Part shown: piece after piece, positions 33,767 to 43,814 of the stretch
How positions within the stretch are numbered: position 1 is the first letter of the stretch
Layout of the letters: each line of letters starts with the position of its first letter
NCBI GenBank assembly: GCA_034770075.1
Contig: JAVJAP010000214.1
Coordinates: 2,604,001 to 2,668,000, forward strand
From: Aralia elata
Taxonomy: Eukaryota > Streptophyta > Magnoliopsida > Apiales > Araliaceae
Direction: 5' to 3'
Length of the DNA: 64,000 bases
Translations under genes and position numbers: made by a program
Notes under the pieces: model-generated
Database searches by the model: none
What the model was told of the DNA's origin: nothing
Seen by the model: the letters and a program-made list of their open reading frames with translations, nothing else

Positions 33767-36700
33767 TGTGATGCCCCCAAATTCGGGTCTCCAACTACCC
33801 GGATCTGGTCATCACAATCCAATACAATCATTCACCTCTAACAACATATGGTAACTAAAATGCGAAATATAATAAACATATGTTGTTCATTACAAAGGTG
33901 TTACTAGTCCCAAGATACAATAACCTTAAACACTTAACACAAATCCATACCCAAATAACTATCAGGGTTTAAATTACATTAAGAATAATCTACTACATTT
34001 ATGGTAAATCAGTTACATGAAGCTTATCACTTCCTCTTTTATTTCCCTTTGCTCTTTCCTGATGTTTCGGGTTTAGCTGCAATGGAGTCATGATATAGCA
34101 AGGGTGAGCAACGAGTTTGCTCAACAAGTTTTAAAGCGCAACAATAAAGGATATATCATAACGAAAGAAATATGGAAAGAGAATTCAACAATATAATTAT
34201 CAGAAGCAAGAACAATAATTGCTTTTAGAACAATTGATAGTCAAGTAGACTTTGAACAAAAACATCCAAAGGAGTCAATAGCTAGTTGACCCTCTGGTTA
34301 CTGGCTACAAAATAAGTACTTGAGGGGATCAGCCTCGCATACGCTATGTATATGCATAACATTTAACTCTGCTGTTTGTACCTTATATATGGTACCTGGG
34401 GTAATTCCCTATAATAGAAGGGGTGTTCATTCAGTCTAAGAATCCTTACCATCGATTGGTTCAGATAGCTTTTATAAATTTTCACATACTTGCCTGACCG
34501 AACAATGGTTCAGACTTAATCATGAACAGTTCGTAAATTTCGGAACTTTAATAAATGTATGAATTTAAATGCACAAGTGCGAATGTCCATACATATATAG
34601 AGGTGGAGTAATTTTAAAAGTAATTAAACCACTTAAAGCATGCTTGGAGATAAGATTCAAGCCTTAAGAATAACTTACAACAGAACAACTTTGAGTAGAG
34701 TTTAAGGAACTTGCAATCATTTAAAGTTTCAGGGTAAAGAATTTGCTCAAGGATAGGAAACTTGCCTGTTTGCTTAGCTACAAATAAATCTTAGCTTTAA
34801 CTAATTGATCTTGGATAACCTATCAGTTGATAAAGTCGATTTATCCATTAGCATTGCATAACTGTATATCGATACACTCACTTATGCTATTTATTTAGCA
34901 GATAAACAATTCACCATTACTATTTAACATTAGCTAAACAGAAATTAATTAATGACTCTTAGCTATTAGGATAAATGATAGCTAATTATGGTTACTTATC
35001 ATTTGAGTACTCAACTATTACCTTTATTTGTCTCAAAAGATGGGCTAATAATCCTTATTTTCCATAATAAATAAATTTATTATGGTTTAATAATAATTGA
35101 TCACTTATTTAGTCATGTTAGCGTTTAATTACCATTCACCATTAAGGGTACTTGAGTAATTATTATTCCTTGTTCCTTATTCAACATTAATAAAATACTT
35201 AATGTATTAATTCTACACACTCTTAACCATTATTAAATATTAATTAAATAATCATTAAGTATCTTGATTATCTTTATTTATTAATGCCAAAAATAAATAA
35301 TCAATTTATTAATCTCACTCATACTTAATCATTATTTCATTAATGACTAAGTAAGTGTTATCCTTATTAGCTTTATTCATACCCAATTATTATTAATATT
35401 AATTAGATAATAATTAGATATCTATTACCTTTATTTATTATGTAATGTTAAACAATAAATACTTATTATCTTTATTAAATAAATAATAATAAATGATTAT
35501 TTTATTAATTTTATTCATACTTAATTATTATTAAATAATTAAATATTTATTATTTATTGATAAATAAACTTTATTCATACTTAATTAAATATTTAGTACC
35601 TTTATTTATTATTATTTGATAAATAATAAATAATTACTTTATTAACTTCATTCATACTTAATTATTATTAAATATTAATTAAATAATAATTAAATATTTA
35701 CTATCTTTATTTATTAAATCATAAATAATTAATTGATTAACTTTATTCATACTTAATTATTATTTAATAATAATAATTAAATATTTATTATCTTTATTTA
35801 TTATTTATTGATAAATAATAAATAATTATTTGATTAATTTTATTTATTAGTTATAATAACTAGTGAATTTACAAGAGCATTATTAGCTCAAATTAATAGT
35901 CAATAGTTAAGCCAATGATAGTACACTTGATTTACAGTTAACCTCCATTGAATTACACAACCCATTCGAAAATTTCCATTGTTGTATAATATTACTCAGT
36001 TAATAGCTTTGTGCTGCCAAAATCACAGACGCAATTATATCCAGCTCCTGCCAAATTTCATTCCAAAAATTTTACCCAACACAATAGGCAACAATCCTAA
36101 ATAGATTCATAGCAATTCTTGACTTCGAAATTCAGTAACCATCCCAAACAGAAGAACAAAGTTTAGTTTAGGCATAATACCAACACAATAGGAAAAAGAA
36201 CTCCTAACTGTTTTATCACAATTTTCATTTCTAGTATTAACCATAATACCAACATAGACTAAAGGTTGATTCCTGTAAGCACTATGTATTGACTACATGA
36301 TTATCACCAAACGAAACAACAACCTGCAATTAACCCCAATGTTCATACAATACAATACCAGGTTTCCAAACAGAAACAACACAATACAATACCAAATGTT
36401 TAAATCCAAACAATATCATACAATTCCCAAAACAACGTATATTATAACCAATACCAACACAATCGGCAACACAAACCAGGTACCGAAGGAAAAAATTTAT
36501 ACAAAACCCTAAAAGAAAACTATCACAGTACTCATTAATTCCAAGTGTTGTACCTTGGGTTCGATCGACTTGCTGCCTTTCTTCTTCTTCCAAAATACTC
36601 GACCAATCCGGACATCCACCTCTCGTTCACCCACGTCTGATCTCCCCTGTTTTCTCCTCTCTGCGACTTGTTTTTTCTCTCTCTAATTTGGACTCACAGA

Positions 36701-37759
36701 AACTCGGTAGCTTGGCTAGGGTTTGGACTCAATTTATAGGAAATTGGTTATCCAATAAATCGGGTATATCCCAATTAACCGAGCCATTGACCATCGGGTA
36801 GAGGGGGGTAGCGACTATCGGTCCATTTCAGCCCCATCACTTCCCGGCTGGGTTCGGCCGGCACCTCGAGCCGCGTGATTCCGTCGGTCATCTCACCGGA
36901 TTTTTGGGACCCCTGGTCCGTTCGATTGAGCGTTCGGTTGCTTCGGTTGACCCTTGAATCGTCCGCTGGTCTTTCTTCACGCCGTCCGCTCGCTTCGAGC
37001 TGTCGTCGGCGCCTTCCTCCCGTCTCTCATCTCTGACTGATGGGGGCCTAGACTGGTGGGTTTAATTTGAGGGGTTAGGGTTGCTAGGCTCGGTTGGGTC
37101 TGATGTGAGGGATGCGAATTGCTAAATCCCCAATTTGATTCACTGATTTGAGCTCTCCCAAATTAATTTACCGGTTGCCCCAAACGGATCCAACCCGTTG
37201 CCAAGACTCAACCCGACTGTAATTAAAATTGGGCTCAACCCAATAGTGGGTCGGCTAATGAATGGGAAAACAACCCATTAAGAAATGATAAGAGAATCGG
37301 GCCCAATAGGAAAATAAAAGAAAATTGGGCTCGGCTTATTTTAAAAATTTAGGTCCAATCCAGAAATAAATAAAAAAGAAATGGACCAATCCAAGTGACC
37401 CAATTAAATTAACCACCTTGTATTTCTAATATTTTAAATTAAATAATTAAACCAATTAATTAATTATTTAAAATATTTATTCTAACCATAATTCTTTATT
37501 CGAATTATTTAATTCGATAATGATAAAATTATTTATTTACTTCCCCAACTTTCTTGCCAATCAAATGTTAGGGTTAACTCATTAATTTATTCAAACTATT
37601 AGTGAGTCCCTTTAAGGCAAAAAAAATTATTGGACCATGTATTTATATAATTAAATAATAATACCTACATGGATCCAATTAAATCTGTAAAGTTAAATAA
37701 AACGAATTTCATATATCAAAATAAATTGATACAATGTTTAAAATTTCCTGGACATTACA
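33767..37759 (-). repeat. Element A 3' LTR
   Basis: Minus strand starts TGTAATGTCCAGG and ends GGGGGCATCACA. TATA box at 36732-36738. AT-rich quasi-repeat 35180-35850. GGGGATCAGCC at 34324-34334, hairpin TGAGCAA/TTGCTCA at 34105-34123, TTGCAG (minus) at 34077-34082. An 87-codon minus frame (36593-36330) begins about 140 bp after the TATA box in both LTRs and may be no more than a chance leader frame. Confidence 0.95.
36732..36738 (-). promoter_or_regulatory. TATA box, element A 3' LTR
   Basis: Minus strand TATAAAT in context CCTATAAATTGAGTCC. Confidence 0.65.
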
Positions 37760-37772
37760 TCCTCTCCCCTTT
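37760..37772 (-). other. Polypurine tract, element A
   Basis: Minus strand AAAGGGGAGAGGA, immediately before the 3' LTR start TGTAATG. Confidence 0.85.
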
Positions 37773-37806
37773 ATAAAAATTCCGTCCTCGGAATTTCAAC
37801 CTAAGG

Positions 37807-40418
37807 TTACTCAAATAACTGGGGGTAATTTGCTCTCATCTTCTCTTCGAGCTCCCACGTGGCTTCTTCCACTGTGTGATTCCTCCAGAGAACTTTAATC
37901 GAATGAATGACTTTATTTCTCAGCCTCTGTTCCTTCTTATCAAGTATTTGGACAGGGATCTCCTCGTACGATAAGTCCTTTTCAACTTGAATTGGTTCAT
38001 AGGAGATGACATGCTTGTAGTCTGGCTTATATGGACGTAACACTGATACATGAAACACGTTGTGAATGTGCTCAAGTTCAGGAGGTAATGCTACCTCGTA
38101 CGCCACTTCGCCGATTCACCTCAAAATCTCGAACGGTCCTATGTACCTAGGGCTCAATTTGCCCTTCTTCCCAAAACGGATCTTCCCTTTCCAGGGAGAT
38201 ACCTTCAGAAACACAAAGCTACCAACTTCAAAGTCTCGCTTCTGACGATGTAAGTCGGCATACTTCTTCTGACGATCCTGGGCTGCTACTAACCGCTATC
38301 TTATTACTTTAATGATTTCCACGGTTTGTTGTACCAATTCTGCTCCCAACAATTTCCGTTCACCCACTTCATCCCAACATAACGGCGTTCGACACTTTCT
38401 TCCATATAACGCTTCGTACGGTGGCATACCAATGCTAGCGTGATAACTGTTGTTGTAAGAGAACTCTACCAAGGGCAAGTGATCGTCCCAGCTGCCCCCT
38501 AAATCCATCACAACTGCCCGGAGCATGTCCTCTAAGGTTTGAATTTTTCGCTCGCTCTGACCATCAGTTTGAGGATGATACGCCGTACTCATTCTCAACT
38601 TTGTTCCCATTCTTTCCTGTAGACTTCTCCAAAAATTTAACGTGAAGCGCGGATCTCTGTCAAACACAACAGATACCCGTACTCCATGTCGCGATACTAT
38701 CTCTTTCACGTAAAGTTTCACCAAATGCTCCAATTTGTACCTGATTTTGATCGGTAGAAAATGGGCAGACTGGGTCAAACGATCTACGATTACCCAGATG
38801 GCGTCTAGACCCTTCTGTGTTGTCGGAAGTCCTACCACAAAATCCATTGTGATGTGCTCCCACTTCCACTCGGGAATCTCTAAAGGTTGCAACAATCCGC
38901 TCGGCCGCTAGTGCTCTACCTTGATCCTCTGACAAGTTAAACACCGGCTAACGAATTCTGCAACTTCTCCTTTCAAGTGCGGCCACCAATAATGTTGACG
39001 AAGATCTTGATACATCTTGGTGCTACCTGGATGTACCGAAAATCTCGTATTATGGGCCTCCTGCAATATCTCTTCCCTTAGGTCTGGTACGTACGGTACC
39101 CAGATCCTTCCCTCAAACCTCAGTAATCCCGTGTTGTCAATCTTGTACTTCAATGTTTCTCCTTTCGATAATCTCTCCGTAATGTCAATACATTCTTCGT
39201 CGAATTCTTGAGCCGCCTTTATCTTATCCAGTAGAGTCGGACCTGCTGTCATGGTAAACAGTACTTCGTCCGTCCCCATCGGATACTTAACCTCCAATTC
39301 CAGATATTCAAGGTCCTTTATCAATTCCTCCTGAATTGTCAGTTGCATCAATTTCGTCTTGCCTTTTCTGCTTAAGGCATCAGCCACTACATTTGCTTTG
39401 CCCGGATGGTACAGAATCTCACAATCGTAGTCTTTGATCAATTCTAACCATCGGCGCTGCCTCATGTTCAGCTCCTTCTGAGTGAAGATATATTTCAGAC
39501 TTTTGTGATCTGTATATATCTCGCACTTCTCCCCGTATAGGTAGTGCCTCCAAATCTTCAAGGCGAAAACTACTGCGGCTAACTCCAGGTCATGAGTCGG
39601 GTAACCCTTCTCATAGTCTTTCAGTTGACGTGATGCGTACGCCACGACCTTGCCGTGTTGCATCAGCACACAGCCAAGACCTTTGTGCGACGCATCGCTA
39701 TACACTACAAAACCCCCAGTGTTTTCTGGTAAGGTCAACACCGGTGCTTGGCTAAGTCTCTTCTTCAACTCCATGAAACTCTTCTCGCATTTCTCCGACC
39801 AAACGAACTTAACTGTTTTTCAGGTGAGATTGGTCAACGGCGATGCTATCTTTGAAAAATCTTGTATGAATCTCCGATAGTATCCCGCTAGTCCCAAGAA
39901 ACTCCGGATCTCTGTTGGCGTCTTCAGTTGCTCCCAATTGATAACCGCCTCTACTTTTGCTGGGTCCACCGAAACACCATTTTTGTCGATGACGTGACCC
40001 AAAAATTGCACCCTCTATAACCAAAACTCACACTTAGAAAACTTTGCGTACAACTTCTCCCTCCTGAGAGCTTCCAATACAATCTTTAAATGTTCAGCAT
40101 GTTCCTCCTCTGTTTCTAAATACACCAAGATGTCATCAATGAATACGACTACGAACTTGTCCAAGTACTGCTTGAACACTCTGTTCATCATATCCATAAA
40201 TGCTGCTGGTGCATTCGTCAATCCAAATGACATTACCAGAAACTCAAACGAGTCCTGAATGTAGTCTTCGGGATATCTTCCTGCCTCACCTTCAGCTGAT
40301 GATAGCCTGTTCTTAGGTTAATTTTCGAAAAGTATTTCGCTCCCTTAAGTTGATCAAATAAATCGTCAATCCTAGGAAGCGGATACCTATTCTTAATCGT
40401 AACTTTGTTCAACTCCCG
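37807..40418 (-). pseudogene. pol: Element A pol (RT, RNase H, integrase, chromodomain-like end), disrupted
   Basis: Continues the gag-protease frame after a TAA at 40416-40418 (in place of the Tyr of the usual CIDYRELN). A deletion of about 10 bases near 40246 (the RYGHY region) shifts the frame once; everything after stays in one frame. RT palm FIDDILVY (40233-40015). RNase H with YSDASHKG, TDHKSLKYIF and YHPGKANV (39774-39300). Integrase zinc region with HNTRFSVHPGS and CLTCQ (about 39040-38920). Integrase core with MDFVVGLP, FDRDPRFT and DGQSERK (38895-38296). C-terminal region with LRNKVIHSIKVLWRNHTVEEATWE (38106-37807, a group II chromodomain-like signature). Stops at about 40012, 39817, 38908, 38296 and 38118. 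The catalytic residues I can see are mostly retained. Confidence 0.95.
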
Positions 40419-42335
40419 TTAGTCGATACAAAGCCTCATAGAACCATCCTTCTTCTTCACGAACAGAACTGGCGCTCCCCATGGGGACACGCTCGGCTTG
40501 ATATAACCCTTGTCTAACAGTTCCTGCAGTTGAACCATCAACTCTTTCATTTCTACCGGTGCCATTCGATACGGCGGCTTCGATATTGGTGCGGTTCCTG
40601 GTACCAAATCGATAACGAACTCGGTTTCCCTGTCCGGCGGCAGTCCCGGAAGCTCATCTGGAAAGACATCCGCGAAATGCCTCACGATTGGTATTTGACT
40701 CATCTCATCCCCGACCTGACGAGTATCAACCACATGGGCCAAATAACATACGCAACCTTTCTTAAGCAATTTTTTGGTTTGCATCATAGTAAGACAACAA
40801 GATTGTCTTGGTGACTTACTGCCATAGAATACCACCCTTGACTTATCAGGAGTCTTCAGGTGTACACACTTCCCTTTACAATCAATAACTGCTCCGTGAA
40901 TTGATAGCCAATCCATTCCCAGGATCACATCAAACTCTCCTAGCTGAATTGGTATCAGATCCACGTTGAGCTTAAATCCTTGCAATTCAGCACAATAATT
41001 CCTATGAATGCATTCTACGGGAATAATTTCCTTGTTTGCTACTTCTACATTTATAGGGTGTTCTAACTTTTCATGAGGTGAGTTTAACTGACTAGCAAAT
41101 TTTTCGGAAACAAAAGAGCAGGTAGCACCCGAATCGAATAACACATATGCATTTATATCATTGATTGGGATGATACCTGACACCACGTCTTTGGATTCCA
41201 TTGCCTCCTGAACAGTCATGTTGAACGTGCAGGCTGTTGGCCTGTTGGCTTGACTGGCTAGTGCCCCGTAACTCAGCTGGTTGTTAGTCCCGCTGTTGTT
41301 GTTGCTCCGATTGCCACTCCCAACATCGCCCTTCCTCTTCGGACAGTCCTTAATCTGGTGGTCGGGCGATCCACAAGAGAAACATACTCCTTTTTGCTTG
41401 TTCGGACACTGAGGAGCCATGTGCCCCGGTTGTCCACATCGGTAACAAACACTTTTCCCCTTCATGCACTCCCCCGAGTGATTCTTCCCGCAATTGTTGC
41501 ACTTCCCACTTTTCTTAGCCTCTCCTCCGGATTTATTGCTCCCGAACGATTGGCTTTCATTCCATTTGCGCTTATTGGGGTTGCTGCCTCCGTTGCTCCC
41601 CGCTTTGGCAACCTCCTGACTCTTCTTCCTATCTTGGTTGAACCGTGCCACCGCTTCATTGCCCCCTTCCGCAATGATAACTCTCTCCAGCAGTTCTGAG
41701 AAGTTCTTAATCTTCAATATTGCGACTGACTTCTGTACCCATGGTTTCAGTCCCAACTCAAACCTTCTCGCCTTCCTGGCCTCGGTGTCCACCTGATGTG
41801 GGGCAAATCGGGCCAGCTCATTGAACTTTGTCGCGTACTCGGCAACAGTCATATTTCCCTGCTTCAGTTCCAGGAACTTCACTTCCATGTCCTGCTGTGT
41901 ATTCTCTAAAAAGTAATTTTCGAAGAATAGCTCTTTGAATCTTTCCCACGAAATGACTCCCTCACCTGCTCGTCCCTTATTGGCCTTCCACCAATAGTTA
42001 GCCTCGCCTTTCAGCATGAAAGTGGCAAACCATGTTTTCTGTTCCTCGGCCACCCGTGCGACCTCGAAGACCTTTTCTATCTCTTTAATCCAGGTCTGTG
42101 CTTCTATTGGGTTAAGAGTTCCCTTGAACTCGGGTGGTCCAACCAGTTTAAAATCTTTAAAATTGGCCAAATGATGCGCTGGCTCGGTTGCTGGTTGGGT
42201 CCCTCCAGGTGGCAGTCTTGATTGCATGGCTTCCGCCAGCATCTCTGCGAACATCCTCATTGGATTGGGTTGATCCCCAACCTCGCTTTCCGACTCTTCA
42301 ACCCGCTGGTTACGTGGTCGTCTTCTCGGCGGCAT
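40419..42335 (-). CDS. gag: Element A gag-protease-RT start, 638-codon open frame
   Basis: Structural polyprotein of a Ty3/gypsy retrotransposon, acting in cytoplasmic particle assembly. Start MPPRRRPRNQRVEESESEV is the usual kind for this clade. Retrotransposon gag domain at about residues 70-190 (VGPPEFKG...AQTWIKEIEKVF, FKELFFENYF, MTVAEYATKFNELARFAPHQ). Basic, Asn/Ser-rich linker, then zinc knuckles at about 280-335 (CNNCGKNHSGEC, CYRCGQPGHMAPQC, CFSCGSPDHQIKDC). Aspartic protease with VLFDSGATCSFVS near residue 400 and GMDWL near 475. RT begins at about 560 (GTAPISKPPYRMAPVE) and the frame ends at a stop in the RT fingers. Gag and protease look intact and could be made if the LTR is transcribed; RT cannot. 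Confidence 0.93.
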   Translation of the reverse strand: MPPRRRPRNQRVEESESEVGDQPNPMRMFAEMLAEAMQSRLPPGGTQPATEPAHHLANFKDFKLVGPPEFKGTLNPIEAQTWIKEIEKVFEVARVAEEQKTWFATFMLKGEANYWWKANKGRAGEGVISWERFKELFFENYFLENTQQDMEVKFLELKQGNMTVAEYATKFNELARFAPHQVDTEARKARRFELGLKPWVQKSVAILKIKNFSELLERVIIAEGGNEAVARFNQDRKKSQEVAKAGSNGGSNPNKRKWNESQSFGSNKSGGEAKKSGKCNNCGKNHSGECMKGKSVCYRCGQPGHMAPQCPNKQKGVCFSCGSPDHQIKDCPKRKGDVGSGNRSNNNSGTNNQLSYGALASQANRPTACTFNMTVQEAMESKDVVSGIIPINDINAYVLFDSGATCSFVSEKFASQLNSPHEKLEHPINVEVANKEIIPVECIHRNYCAELQGFKLNVDLIPIQLGEFDVILGMDWLSIHGAVIDCKGKCVHLKTPDKSRVVFYGSKSPRQSCCLTMMQTKKLLKKGCVCYLAHVVDTRQVGDEMSQIPIVRHFADVFPDELPGLPPDRETEFVIDLVPGTAPISKPPYRMAPVEMKELMVQLQELLDKGYIKPSVSPWGAPVLFVKKKDGSMRLCID

Positions 42336-42744
42336 GATTTGAATAAGGAAAACTGCTGACTTTTACCTATAGTTTTATATTTTACACAATATGTCATTGA
42401 GATCAGTGATCAAGAGTAGAAACATTTATCCAACACATTTGATTTAAATGAAACAACTGCATTTACATTTATATACCACTGTTTTGTTACAATCAGACTA
42501 AACCTGTGGCATACTTCTATAAATGCGCTACTGCATGCCCTATCAATCATTAACCATTTCCCCTGATACAAAAAGTGGGGAATAATAACTGACCATCCCT
42601 CATAACAGACAAAAGTTGGGGTTTAACTGCTACCCCAATCATATAACAAGATATAAAGGTTCACAACACAATCATGTCCCTAACCTAACAAAAGTGGGAC
42701 CTACTACACCCAAAACAAAACAAGACAATCATCCTAGCACGTCA
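42336..42744 (-). other. Element A spacer between pre-gag frame and gag
   Basis: Non-coding. Three copies of ACAAAAG(T)GGG-type motif on the plus strand (42568-42580, 42609-42621, 42688-42700), echoing four in the matching spacer of element F. Confidence 0.6.
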
Positions 42745-43570
42745 CTACATGTCGTGACGGATCCGTGCCTGCCGACTTGAATAAAAGGCTCCACCCACGA
42801 CTCGGCGACGAACCGAGCGGCTAGACTTTCCCATCTCAGTCCGGGGCCTCCTATAGGCTGCATCCAAGGCAAATCCCAAGGTCTCGATCCTCACCGCTCC
42901 GGCCTCCAACTGGTCTTCCAACTGATCAACCCTTCTGGCTTCTCTGACCCAAGCATCTCTAACTCGCATTCTCTCAGCAGTCTCCAGCCCAAACTCGAAC
43001 TTCATGGCCTCCTGCTTGGCCTTCAGATGGGCGATCTCCATATCCTTCTGTTCCAATCTCTCTCTCAGCTCAGCATTCCGGGCCACCATTTGATGTAGCA
43101 GTGGTCCAATCTGCTGCGCTAAGGTCTCATAACCCTGCAACTGTGCCTTCACCACCCCCAACTCATGCTCCAGCTGATAGGCTAGCTCCCTATACTGATC
43201 CTCCATGATCTGGTGGGTCTGGTTCTGCTCCTCCAGATGAGCTACCCGGTCCTCCAGCTCCTCGTTCCTACTGGTCAGTCCCTCTATGATATCATCTGCA
43301 GTAGAGCCCATGCCATCAACATAAGCAGGTGGCTCATCACCATCAGTCTCTGGGTCCTCCTCACTATCATCCGGGTCTTGACTACCGGACCTCATTACCC
43401 TACCTATAACAGGCTCTGGTAGATCCCCCCCGATAGTCCTCCTCTGGTTCGGGCCCATCTAATGGTACTCTTGGGGCAACAGGTGCATAGCCCACTAACT
43501 GCTCGGTAACCACAGGTATATCTGTGAATACCTCCTCCTGGACTCCACTGGTCCCTCCTATGTCAGCCAT
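42745..43570 (-). pseudogene. Element A pre-gag reading frame (ORF0) with coiled coil, one frameshift
   Basis: Minus strand ATG at 43570 (MADIGGTSGVQEEVFTDIPV). Near 43431-43437 a run of seven G (minus) shifts the frame; the second part is open to TAG at 42745, about 275 codons in total. Three zones: acidic (SQDPDDSEEDPETDGDEPP), a long coiled coil with clear heptads (NEELEDRVAHLEEQNQ, NAELRERLEQKDMEIAHLKA, DQLEDQLEAG), and a basic tail (RRPRTEMGKSSRSVRRR). It lies 228 bp after the PBS and 409 bp before gag. The acidic DSEEDPE motif also occurs in the pre-gag frame of element E. No known family recognised; function unknown. Confidence 0.8.
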
Positions 43571-43798
43571 CCTACAAACACAGACAAAGACAACAATATC
43601 AGTATCATAATAAAATACATTCATTGATAAAATGAAAGGATATTTTATCATGTACAACTCGGCTTGGCAGATTTCCACAATCCACCCCCAGACAAGGCGA
43701 ATATCTGAATCTCCTTGAATCATATCCTAGCGTACTCAATACGAGTTTAAATCTAAGGTCATAACCTAGGTTTAGCGTTCCTAAAGTTTATAACCTAC

Positions 43799-43811
43799 GG
43801 CTCTGATACCA
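43799..43811 (-). other. Primer-binding site (initiator tRNA-Met), element A
   Basis: Minus strand TGGTATCAGAGCC, three bases after the end of the 5' LTR. Confidence 0.93.
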
Positions 43812-43814
43812 ACC

